In this document: piece after piece, positions 9,438 through 19,117 of the stretch
Layout: each line of letters starts with the position of its first letter
How positions within the stretch are numbered: the first letter of the stretch is position 1
Origin: Calocera cornea HHB12733
Lineage: Eukaryota; Basidiomycota; Dacrymycetes; Dacrymycetales; Dacrymycetaceae
DNA: 64,000 bases
Direction: 5' to 3'
Assembly (NCBI GenBank): GCA_001632435.1
Contig: KV423918.1
Span: 186,001-250,000 of the forward strand
Notes under the pieces: model-generated
Databases searched by the model: none
What the model saw: the letters and a program-made list of their open reading frames with translations, nothing else
Told to the model about the DNA's origin: nothing
Program-made: the position numbers and the translations under genes

Positions 9438-11343
9438 ATGGCACCCCGTCCTCTTGATGTCCAGCTCGCGGTCGACGAAGTTCTGAAGGTCATCAACGAT
9501 CGCATCAACAGTCCGGCCAATGCAATTAAGATTCCATCCGAAATCTATTGCCCTCTATGCGGAAAGCAGGGCAGGGCCCAGGTGTGCATGAATCGCAGGA
9601 ACCAGAATGAGAGCAATTACGGGCGGATCATGTCAGTGGTGAGTTTCGTTTCATCTCATCTCATTCAGCACTCCTAATCAAGTTACAGTGCTATAACCCT
9701 GTTCATCGGGCAACTAGAGATAGGATTGCATGGCTTACCGACCAGCTTCATCCCGACGATCGTTGGGCTCTGAAACAAAGCTTGCAAGATGCCGTTCCCA
9801 CCTGGAGCTCGAGTCCCGCACACGACAATCCTCCCCATAGGCGGGCACGAGCTGCACTCGACGCTTCCGGAAATCGATATCTGAAGTGCGTCGCCTGCGG
9901 CACTGGACGTGGTGCTCGGGCGTGCGAGAAGGAGGGCTGGTGCAAGGACTGCTGCCGCAAGCACCGCGTCTGCCGGGACTGGGGTTTCAAAGTCGGCTGC
10001 GCTTACCATGGTCTTCCGGCAGAGGAGCTCCAGAGTGGGGATTTGGGAGAGAGGGGACAGGTTGAGAGAGGGCGGGGAGCAGCAGGGCGGGGAGGGGTGG
10101 AGGAGTTGGGCACAGGCGAGGGTCGGGAGGCAGTTCCCGCGCTGCCGCCGACGCAGGCGTTCCATGGACCAGCGCAGGTTGGACGCCGTATTCCCAGCGA
10201 CTACCTCGCGTTTCGACAGGAAGAAATTCGAGCGGAAGAAGCTAGGAAGAGGGATCAAAGGGAGGCGCGAGAGCGATCAGAAGAGGTTGCCCGACTGTTT
10301 GACTTGGTCTTGTTCACAAAGGTCAGAGATTCCCCTTCCCTTCCTTGTCTGGCCTCTAACACTGCTTATAGACAGAGAAGTATTCCTATAAGGTCCCCGC
10401 CCAGCCGTCCGACGACGGTGGCTTGACCACTCGACTATTCAGCTGGCCCAAACGCGTCCTTGATGTGGTCTTTGCAGAGCTTGGCGACGACGCAGACGAA
10501 GTTTTTCTTTACGAGCCAGAATCGCAAAGCTGGGCTTCGTACGATTCAACGACATATCGGACGGTCATGCGTGGAGAGCGGCTGCTTTGCCGACTTCCTG
10601 GTGTTGGGCTTGACACAGCTTCTCTGCAGAAGGAGATCAATGAGCTTGTCTTGCCTTTGCGGGACGCTAGACGAGGCGCCAAGCGGACCCATGCTGTGCT
10701 GGCTTCAGGACCTCTGACTTCACCACGACGGCTGCCTCCATCACCCTCAGCCTCCCCACTTCCTCCAGCTGGATCTCGCCGTGCTCAAGCGATGTTGAAT
10801 CGGCCGGTCCTTCCCACAGCACCTCGACGTACCGCACGCAGCCCATCTCTTGATTTGGATATGGACCGCCTCTCCCCGGAGCTCGTTGACCTGACCCTCC
10901 CGGACGTTTCCCCGCCCGTTACGCCTACTCGTACGTCTCCTCGCCCAGGGCTGATTGACATCCTTGACTCCGTTATGTCTTCCCCTCCTCCCTCACCCTC
11001 CCTTCCCCCTTCCTCCCCTCCTATCCCCATCGCCGAGATCCTCAACAATGACTGGCCCGGCTCTCGCTCGTTCGGCACGATTTGCAACGGTGTCAGGCTC
11101 ATCAAACTGAGCATGCATAAAGACAAGAAGCTATTCAAGGTGGCATTCCGCGAGCTCTACGGCTTTGACAAGGCACAAGGAACTTTCCAGCAGCACGCCG
11201 GGTATCTCTACAACCCGATGCTGCAGGGGCTGGTCGAAGAATATCGCACCAAACCAGACGTTCCATGGAGGGAGTTCTCCCGGGAAGCCAGGCGGTTGGT
11301 TACCCACGCCCGCAAGCTGAACAATGCAAAGAAAACGACGTAA
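9438..11343 (+). CDS. Transposon cargo: GRF-like zinc-finger protein
   Basis: Three exons (9438-9638, 9689-10321, 10372-11343), all junctions in phase 0, giving 601 residues. The N-terminus has a GRF-type zinc ribbon spanning the first junction: YCPLCGKQGR, NESNYGR, SVCYNPVH, then a conserved tryptophan in DRIAWL. A second cysteine-rich cluster follows (KCVACGTG, then C-x5-C-x2-CC-x5-C and GCAYH). The middle is basic and glutamate-rich, then a segment with RLFSWPKRVLDVVFAELGDD, a Pro/Ser-rich low-complexity linker, and a C-terminal conserved-looking block (GVRLIKLSMHKDKKLFKVAF; YLYNPMLQGLVEEY). GRF fingers bind nucleic acid, so a DNA-binding accessory role for the transposon is plausible but inferred. 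Confidence 0.75.
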
Positions 11344-11696
11344 TATTCTTTCTTATCAAGGTACTCATAAACCCGTCCAGTTGTCAGCTCAACCTTGAGC
11401 ACTAATTCCTCCTCCTTTGCTTAAACACTGCTGCCAGTCACTCGTTCAACTTTCACTCATAGATAGACCCATTTGTTTTATGAACGATCGTATTTAGCTA
11501 GCTATTGCCAGGATTGGCGTAATACATTGATTGCCCATTGGGCGTGCAAATAAAGAGTGTGTGTAGCATCCTTAGAAGGAGCGCGTGGTGGTAGGCAGGG
11601 GTGGGAAACGGTGGGAAAAGGAAGGAAAGAGCGAGAGAAACAAGGTTAGAGCATAGCGCAATGCGTTACATAGAGGTGCATATCTCGGAGAGTAAC
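11344..11696. other. Convergent 3' regions inside the element
   Basis: Separates the stop codons of the zinc-finger gene and the minus-strand cargo gene. No gene seen; contains T-rich and purine-rich stretches typical of 3' ends. Confidence 0.5.
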
Positions 11697-12948
11697 CTAC
11701 GTCGTTGTGCGAGTGACGTGCTGCGATAGTGGACCGGCCCACCCCAAGCCGGCCCTCTCCAGCTCCTCCTGCACCTGCTTGAGAGCTCCCGCACGAGCAG
11801 AAGCGTGCAATGCCTCGGGCGACATGTCGAAACGCTCATGCAGCGGCTTGCGCTTAGATTTGCGGGTGGGCGTAGGCGAGGGAGGCGGAGACGGAGGCAG
11901 GACGCGCAACTCGCTGCGGGCGGGTGAGGAGGGATACGACGGACACAGGCTATCGTTAGAGGGTGCTTTGGCGAACTCCGGGGGGATGCGCAAGGTCGCA
12001 TAGATGGGCGGAATGTCATCCCACCTGCGGTACGTGGGGAGGTCAGACACTTCGTTGTCATCCTCGATGAGAACGCTCAGGTCGGCACCCGAGGCAGACA
12101 CATTGGAGTTGGAGGGGTTGAAGCCAGAGACAGTGGAGTTGGAGGGGTTGAAGCCGGAGACATTGGAGTTGGAGGGGTTGAGGCCAGAGAGAGAGGGAGA
12201 GGGAGAGGGAGAGGGAGAGGGGAGAGGGAGAGGCGCTGGAGTTGGAGGGGTTGAAGCCAGAGCCGTTGGAGTTGGAGGGGTTGAAGCCGGAGACATTGGA
12301 GTTGGAGGGGTTGAAGCCAGAGAGAGAGGGAGAGGGAGAGGGAGAGGGAGAGGCGCTGGAGTTGGAGGGGTTGAAGCCAGAGGCGCTGGAGTTGGAGGGG
12401 TTGAAGCCGGCGGCGCTCGGGGCGCTGGAGGGGTTGAAGCCGGCGGCGCTCGGGGCGCTGGAGTTGGAGGGGTTGAGGCCAGAGGGAGAGGGAGAGGGAG
12501 CGGGAGCGTGAGAGGGAGAGGGGCTGGAGTTGGAGGGGTTGAGGGCGTAGGAAGGAGGTGGAAAGGGAGGGTCGGTCTCGAGAGCTGCAGCGAGAGCTGA
12601 GCGATGGACGGTCGACAGCACAGCGGTCTCCAGCCCAGTGGTCACTGTATGACTGGAGGGGGAGGTGTCGGGCGGTCGGAAGGAGGTGAAAGCGGCTACC
12701 AGCTCTGCAGAGCTGGTACCTTGAGTTGTTGAGTTCTGTCGACCGGTAGAGGTCGCGTCGACAGTCTCCGCAGGAACAGCGGAATCCATCGACGATACAG
12801 CAGCGGTGACGGCTGCTCTTCCCATCCGCAGGCGATGAGAAAGTTGAGTTGTTGAGTTCTGTCGACTGAGAAGGTTCGGGTTGATGCACGGCCTACCCGC
12901 GTAGCCAGGCCACGGCGGGATTGCCAGCCTCCTCGTAAGCTCGGCCAT
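11697..12948 (-). pseudogene. Transposon cargo: repeat-rich protein with frame break
   Basis: Minus-strand gene starting at MAELTRRLAIPP (12948). The first reading frame runs through an unstructured N-terminus, then many copies of the peptide GFNPSNS alternating with SPSPSP runs, to about 12220. There the frame changes within a GGGAGA hexamer run (one GAGGG unit is a base short), and the rest, ending in a basic RKSKRKPLHERF segment and a helical C-terminus (ARAGALKQVQEELERAG), continues in another frame to the stop at 11697. This could be a real disabling mutation, a replication-slippage allele, or an assembly error in a hard repeat. No known domain. Alternatively the repeat could be partly intronic, as in the transposase gene. 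Confidence 0.5.
12102..12545 (-). repeat. Minisatellite block 2 (in cargo gene)
   Basis: About ten copies of the same unit as block 1 in opposite orientation (GGAGTTGGAGGGGTTGA-AGCC on the plus strand), interrupted by GGGAGA hexamer runs. Some units differ at the three bases encoding the variable residue between GFNPSNS blocks. Confidence 0.9.
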
Positions 12949-14836
12949 CTTGGGCTTTGTGAGCGATGAGCTGCTATATAATTAGTAGAAACAGAATGAG
13001 AAGGTTGAGGTACTTACTGTTGTTTGATTTCGATGAGAATTGCAGCAGGTAGGGGGGATTGAGCAGGATGAGATGGTGGTATGAGTAAGACGACGAGCAG
13101 AGGGGTTGAGGCGATGACAAAGCCTGTTTAGCCGTCGAGGAACTTGGCTCCGCGGGCGCTTCCGACGGGCCCGATTTGGTAACCCCGATCTGGTCGAATC
13201 TGCAATCTGCAAGGGCGCTTGTTTCTGGTTTCTGCTCGTCAACCTGTTTTGCTACTCCTTGTCGACCGATTGCGCTGCTCCTCGTCACGTATATTTACCA
13301 AAGTACTCTGGATCTATGCATTGGCTATGGGCAGCTTTTGAACAATCGTATCGCCGCCCTTGGTACCCTGGACAGCCTTTCTGCCTCATGTCTTGTGCGC
13401 GGCGGCCTCGTGCCCAGTCGACAGAACTCAACAACTCACCGGATGCCTTTCCTTTGAGGCATTTCCATCTAAAGCACTTTTCACCACCAGAAAGGCATTA
13501 TCTCAACCTGAATTGCCCAATCAAACGTGCGATTCCGGCAAATCTGGTTCCGTGCCGACTCACACTAACCCCTTTCCATTCGCAGCGCTCTTGCTTTCCC
13601 CCGACTCTCTTCTTACTGCCATCATCGACACAACAATGGCAAACGTTTCCCCCCCCTCGTCGCCTGCTTCCTTCCACTCTGCTTACTCTGTTCTCCCCGC
13701 CGCCCACGCTACGCTCCACGAGATGCCCGTCGACGTCAAGAATGTCCCCGCCATCGTCACGCACTCGCGCAAGTCGAGCGAGGGCTCGATCATGCCTCCC
13801 AGGGCCCCCGAGATCGCCCACGGCAAGAAGAGGCAGGTGTATGCGCTGGAGACTACGGGTGAGGGGAGTGGGAGTGCACTGGCTGCCATGGGAGCGGAGG
13901 GGACGGATGACGTGGTCAACGCCCTCGTTCTCGCTCGCATCCGCGACTTGGAGAAGCACTTCGGCGGTCCTGCGCTCATCGGAGGTGTTCCCCTCCTGGG
14001 GGTGATGCAGCACGAGGGCGTTACCCAGGTGAGTTGTTGAGTTCTGTCGACTGAGAAGGTCGACGTGCATACAGTCACTAACCTTCAACCAGGACTCGTA
14101 TGAGCCCCCCAAGGTGCACGTCGCGAGGCCCGAGGACCTCCTCCTTGTCGACGAGATGGTCGAGGCTCCCAAGCCCGCCGTCGACAACCAGGCGTTCGAC
14201 GCTGATGGCTCCCCGGCTCCCCCTCGCCCCCCTCCATCCCCTGCTGGCAAGACTGGTCCTACGCTCGACGATCTCCAGGAGTATCTCGAGTACGATGGCG
14301 ACCTCGGGGAGCTCACCGACCGCGAGTTCGAGTCCGCGCTCAATGAGCTGAAGGAGCCGGCCACCGCATACGGCAGGCTGAAGCGTGAGCAGGACCTGAT
14401 CGCCAGGAAGGAGCGCAAGCGCGCCGAAGTACGCATCTCGCGCGAGAAGAAATGGCGCGGCAAGTGGGAAGAATGGGCTGAGGAAGCGGGGGATGAGAGG
14501 GAGAAGGAGATGGAGGCGGAGAAGGCTGGCATTGTGCCGGAGAAGAAGAAAGCTGCGGTGAAGGTGCTTTGGGACAAGTATGCTGGCAAGGTCGGTGGCA
14601 AGGTCGTCAAGGTTGTCGGTAAGATCGGCGAGGGCCTGATGGAGCATGCCATCGAGGGCGCAATCGAAGGAGCGGGTGGTTTCTAAGCTACGTGATGAAG
14701 TAGTTAGTGCTGTTAAGTCAAGAATAGCGATACCTGTCAATGAAATACTTTGCCGGCCGCCTCGGCCGACAGAACTCAACAACTCAATCGTGTGAATATC
14801 GACCTGACCCTCAGGCGACAGAACTCAACAACTCAA
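12721..14836. repeat. Six copies of a short dispersed repeat
   Basis: Core GAGTTGTTGAGTTCTGTCG. Plus-orientation copies begin at 12721, 12844 and 14029; minus-orientation copies begin at 13417, 14765 and 14814. The copies at 12844 and 14029 share about 30 identical bases extending into CTGAGAAGGT. The copy at 14029 starts exactly at a 5' splice site (CAG|GTGAGTTG). All copies lie within 2.1 kb in the centre of the KDZ element. Confidence 0.9.
13636..14686 (+). CDS. Transposon cargo: unknown charged helical protein
   Basis: Two exons (13636-14028, 14093-14686) with a phase-0 junction, 328 residues. The N-terminus is Ser/Pro-rich. A central block (VVNALVLARIRDLEKHFGGP) may be a short helix. 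After the intron comes an acidic linker with PTLDDLQEYLEYDGDLGELT, then a long lysine/glutamate-rich helical stretch (LKREQDLIARKERKRAEVR) and an amphipathic Gly/Val C-terminus (KVGGKVVKVVGKIGEGL). I recognise no family. Its place between repeats inside the KDZ element marks it as cargo. The intron begins with one of the six dispersed repeats. Confidence 0.7.
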
Positions 14837-14965
14837 GTGGAAGTTGTTGAAGCAGTCTTCTCCTCATCGAATCTGCTCAATTTCCTGATGAGCCAGATTG
14901 TGCATGAACCCACTTCAAGAAAGGCTATCCAAGATCTGCGATTGACGTCACTAAGCTACATACAA

Positions 14966-17953
14966 CTACAACCCTAACGTCTTCGCGGGGATACGATGAG
15001 GAAACTGACTAGCATTAGCCAGCTGGCGCACAATATGCTCGTTGTGCGCCTTAATGACTTCGTCCAAGAAGAACTCGAACCGGACCGCTGTCATCTTGCG
15101 TGTCTGTGAAGCAAACTTGCGCAACCAGGAGTTGGCCTGTTCGCAGGCTGACGAATTGAATAGCCACTTGTTTCGTTTCGTTTGATCGAGCAACTCGGTG
15201 TAGGCGGCCGGATTACAGTAGGTGGTGCAGTAGTTGTCACGGCCCAGCTTGTGCTTTCTATCCCAGTGAAAGACGTCCACCACAAGCAAGGTATGCGCGA
15301 AGTGTTGACGGACTTCCTCGGCCCGGTTCTCGAGATGTCGCCGGAGATTGCAGTTATTGTCGAAGAAGAGAACGTCGGGCATCGATGCCAGAGTTGGGAA
15401 GATTGACATTACAAAATCCTGTGAGAATCAGTTAGTTCAACTGCTTACTGAGCTGTGCGACGAGACTTACAATGACCGAACCAAGCGCCTCTGCGCCATA
15501 AAACGTGCCGCGTCCGACAATGACACCGCACGGACGCACGATCAGCTGTTCGTTATGTGTGCGGTTGCGACCAAAGCGCGCGCGGAGCACCTTCTTCTTC
15601 TTCTCCTTCCTCGGCAGCGAGTCCAGCTGCACGCCGCTTGGCTGCCCTTCTTCCTCCGCGTCCAGCTCCATCTCTATCACCTCCTCGTTCAACACGTCTT
15701 CTCCTTCTGGCCTCAACCCCTCCAACTCCAGCGCCTCTCCCTCTCCCTCTCCCTCTCCCTCTCCCTCTCCCGCTCCCACTCCCTCTCTCTCTCCCCCTCC
15801 CTCAAAGCCGAGCCCTTCTCCAGCCTCTTCATCACCTCCTCGCCCATACACCTGCCTACGTCGCCTGGTGAGCAGGCTGAAGGACTTTCCCGGTGCTTTG
15901 TACCGAGCCTCAAGCGCTTGATGCTCGAGGATGGTGCAGGTTAGGCTGTCCGCCTGTCTAGGGGCATTACAACCCTCGACCGCACAGAGAAGCTCCCGCT
16001 GAGCATGCGTCGAGCAGAACCGAGCGCGATTGCTTGTGAGTGGGAGCGGGCAGTTGTGCACCGCACAACAAGGTCTTCCAATGGCAATACCGTCGATAAC
16101 GGCGCATTGAATCATCTCTGTAAAGTAATTAGTAGATAGAGAGATACATGAGCATGATCTCACTCTGTTCGCCGTCCCGTTCCACTACCTTGAGGCACAG
16201 GTCGCAGGCGTGCGCCCATTCCGATTGCCCTTTCTTTGCGACGAAGGTATTGCGCTCTTGCATGGCGCCGAGGAGTCGCTCCATCTGGCTTGAGGCGACC
16301 TCAGGAAGTCGAAGGGACGTTCCGTATTTGCTGTGGTGACATAAGAGGGCGAACAAGTCGAATAGATCGGAGACCCATTCTCCGCGGAGGGGAGCAGGCT
16401 CGTAGGAACCAACGGAGCGGGCGCTTGCCTGACGTAAGGCTTGGTCGTATGTCCTGGCGTTGGCAATCGCAGACGAACTGAAGAAGTGTCAGAGAGACCG
16501 TAGATGAGGGAAAGATAAAGGGGAAGGGAGGGGTTGAAGCCGGAGACATTGGAGTTGGAGGGGTTGAGGCCAGAGAGAGAGGGAGAGGGAGAGGGAGAGG
16601 GAGAGGGAGNNNNNNNNNNNNNNNNNNNNNNNNNNNNNNNNNNNNNNNNNNNNNNNNNNNNNNNNNNNNNNNNNNNNNNNNNNNNNNNNNNNNNNNNNNN
16701 NNNNNNNNNNNNNNNNNNNNNNNNNNNNNNNNNNNNNNNNNNNNNNNNNNNNNNNNNNNNNNNNNNNNNNNNNNNNNNNNNNNNNNNNNNNNNNNNNNNN
16801 NNNNNNNNNNNNNNNNNNNNNNNNNNNNNNNNNNNNNNNNNNNNNNNNNNNNNNNNNNNNNNNNNNNNNNNNNNNNNNNNNNNNNNNNNNNNNNNNNNNN
16901 NNNNNNNNNNNNNNNNNNNNNNNNNNNNNNNNNNNNNNNNNNNNNNNNNNNNNNNNNNNNNNNNNNNNNNNNNNNNNNNNNNNNNNNNNNNNNNNNNNNN
17001 NNNNNNNNNNNNNNNNNNNNGCTGGAGTTGGAGGGGTTGAAGCCAGCGGCGCTCGGGGCGCTGGAGTTGGAGGGGTTGAGGCCAGAGGGAGAGGGAGAGG
17101 GAGAGGGAGAGGGAGCGTGAGAGGGAGAGGGGCTGGAGTTGGAGGGGTTGAGGCGAGAGGGAGAGAGGGTGCGGGTGAAGGAAAGAGAGAAGGAATCGGT
17201 AGAGGAAGCGCGACGTACTGAGCATGCACAGTTTGTGCACGAAATAGTTCGCACAGCTGTCTCTCGAACAGCATGTGCTTTTCACCCTGCACCACGGCAG
17301 GAACTCCGTCGTAGTAAACACGCTCTTGTTTCCCATGCTCAGCTTCCTCCCGGTAATAGTTGAGGTTGTACGTCGCCTTGCATGACCGACAGTGCAACGC
17401 GACGACCAGGACCGGGAACGCGCCACGTCCGAGCGTATACAGCGTTGCATAGTGCCTTGTGGGGTTATGCAGAGGCTGCCTCCGCCCGTTGTGGATGAAT
17501 TCAGGGCAGCTGTTGCGGGTGCACACCCGAGTCGGTGGGTAGAACTCTTCGAATGCTTTACAAACCGTCAGCGAGAGCCAAGAGTGTTTTAACGGACTAA
17601 CCAAGACTGAAGCTTTGCGCGAGGCGGGCAAAAGGTGCGAAGTCATCAACCAGCGGGACAGATAGCGCGGTGGGATTAAAGCGAGGGAGCCAGACAACGT
17701 CTCTGAGAGCATTCCACAGCCCAGTCACCTGTCCAGGGGACGCATTGATTGCGTGCGCAAGAAAGACGACTACCGTATTAGGAAGAGTCTTGGGCGGTGT
17801 GTCGAGGTCGCCAACGTGTGTAATCTCTTGCCAGGCAATGCGGGGCTGAAGACGCCGAGAGAAAGCACAGAACTCCAGAACCTGCTGCACAGATACATGA
17901 CCGAGCAGTTGCCGAAGTCGCCAGAGTACAACAACCAGATTGAGGAGATTCAT
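14966..17953 (-). CDS. KDZ transposase with CxC5/CxC6 cysteine clusters
   Basis: Five predicted exons, in transcription order 17953-17602, 17555-17219, 16477-16164, 16117-15471 and 15418-14966, giving 700 residues in one continuous frame. Exon 2 holds a CxC5-like cluster (CTRNSCPEF, then HYATLYTLGRGAFPVLV, LHCRSCKATYNLNYY). Exon 3 has WAHACDLCLK. Exon 4 holds a CxC6-like cluster (CCAVHNCPLP, RFCSTHA, LCAVEGCNAP) and the start of the core (RPCGVIVGRGTFYGAEAL). Exon 5 completes the core with FFDNNCNLRRHL, VDVFHWDRKHK and SACEQANSWLRKF, whose Asp and Glu are likely catalytic. The assembly gap 16610-17020 lies wholly within intron 2, which consists largely of minisatellite, so the coding sequence appears intact. 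An in-frame minisatellite block in exon 4 adds a GEGEGE/LELEGLRPE tract. Confidence 0.8.
15704..15793 (-). repeat. Minisatellite block 3 (in transposase exon 4)
   Basis: One 21-bp-type unit (CCTCAACCCCTCCAACTCCAG) plus a CTCCCT run, translated in the transposase frame as glutamate/glycine-rich sequence. This shows that the repeat is tolerated in coding sequence. Confidence 0.85.
16527..17153 (-). repeat. Minisatellite block 4 (transposase intron 2)
   Basis: Same unit as blocks 1-3 with GGGAGA hexamer runs, interrupted by the assembly gap. Lies between the exon-2 donor (GTACGT at 17218) and the exon-3 acceptor (CTTCTTCAG ending 16478). Confidence 0.85.
16610..17020. other. Assembly gap (411 N)
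   Basis: Undetermined bases inside minisatellite block 4. The non-round length suggests an estimated gap size; the repeat on both sides explains the failure to assemble. Confidence 0.98.
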
Positions 17954-18136
17954 TGTTGACAGTACCAGCCCGCGTCACTGGTGCAACACTGACGGCCAAA
18001 GATGTCGCCCAGAAGGAGAAGTCCAGTGAATGCGTTGTAGAAAGTTGAGACAGACTCCGGTCAACAGTAAGCTAACAGAACAATGGCCAGGCACGCGATA
18101 GAAGTTGGTCCCAGATCCGGCTACCGGCTATGGCTT

Positions 18137-18239
18137 GACGCGGACACGGGATCAAACGGAACTATATCGGTGCGCTCTGCGCGCAGAGGCGCAGAGGCGC
18201 AGAGGCGCAGAGGACTTGTCACGAAACTCGGAATTCCAC
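18137..18239. repeat. Right terminal inverted repeat of KDZ element
   Basis: Complement aligns with 8450-8554 over the whole length with small indels. It contains four tandem copies of GCAGAGGC, whereas the left repeat carries a hairpin of the same sequence. Confidence 0.85.
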
Positions 18240-18247
18240 GCACACGA
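18240..18247. repeat. Right target-site duplication
   Basis: GCACACGA, matching 8442-8449 and adjoining the right terminal inverted repeat. Confidence 0.8.
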
Positions 18248-19117
18248 CGCGGGATTCCCACGCGCGTGAGCGGTGCCGTACACGCACACGTACACACCGT
18301 ACCGTGCCCTGGGTCCCTCCGATGCGTTCATAGGGGTACAGTACTAGTAGCCTGGGCAGTGCTCATTCGTGGTCTGCCGCGACGCTGCCCTCATCATACA
18401 ATAAATGCTATGAGCATGCTGGAATGCTGGAATGCTGGAATGCCGGCACGGCTTGGCTCGGGCTCGGGCTCAGTGTTGCCCTGGCGATGCCAAGCCCTTT
18501 TCGTGCTTCCGCCCTTGTGGGCGTGTGGTGCGCCTACGCCGCGCTCCGGCTCCGGATCACATACAATGTATACGTACTGTATGTGACCGTAAGTTACCGT
18601 ACCGCGGCGTTCATGATCCACAGCAACCAGACATGGGGGACTGCGGTGGGCATTAATGAAGCTCGTCGTTGGTCGTTGGTCGTTGGTCGTTAGTATGACA
18701 GATGACCCCGGTGTATTAGACAGTCCTACAGATAGTACAGAGCGGAGGAGGGGACAGGACCGGACGTTCACACAAGGGGTTCGAGAATAAACAGGGATGG
18801 ATGAGGGAGGATGAAAGAACAGAAAACAGAAAACAGGAAACAGAAAACAAATGCGATCCGCGATCGGCAATCGGCAATCGCAGAAAGCGGTGAGCACGGA
18901 CTCCGCACGCAGAGACGGAGGGGTATCGACAATTGTCTGCCAGCACGGACCAGGGGATAAATAACAACACGGGTCGGGTCGGGGTTAGATATGTGCAGCT
19001 TGGGGATGCATTGCAGATGTTTGCACATGAGGATCGGGGACGCCGAGACAGGGGGAGAGGGAGAAAGATGCTGAGGGAGAGCGAGGAGGGGACAGGGGCG
19101 GGGACGGGGACGAGCGC
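18248..19117. other. Intergenic with microsatellites
   Basis: No gene seen. Contains three copies of GCTGGAAT (18418-18442), a TTGGTCG run (18664-18691), a pyrimidine-free ACAGAAAA-type run (18818-18848) and, at about 18600, the palindrome-like pair GTATACGTACTGTATG. Possibly the 3' UTR of the glutamine-rich gene lies at its right end. Confidence 0.5.

Larger units (their letters stand above)
8450..18239. mobile_element. KDZ-superfamily DNA transposon with cargo genes
   Basis: A 9790-bp element bounded by imperfect terminal inverted repeats (8450-8554 and 18137-18239) and an 8-bp target duplication GCACACGA. Both outer genes point inward: a GRF-like zinc-finger gene at the left (plus strand) and the KDZ transposase at the right (minus strand), with two further cargo genes between them. 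KDZ (Kyakuja-Dileera-Zisupton) transposases are established in basidiomycetes and often carry cargo; 8-bp target duplications are, as I recall, the rule for Zisupton-type elements. The transposase reading frame is complete, so the copy may be, or recently was, autonomous, although one cargo gene has a frame break. Confidence 0.85.

Noticed and set aside
9139..9486. Open frames translating the minisatellite upstream of the zinc-finger gene
   Set aside because: None is in frame with the gene at 9438, and the frame of that gene has a stop just before its ATG.
12102..17153. CRISPR-like array
   Set aside because: Repeats are minisatellite units without unique spacers, in a eukaryotic genome.
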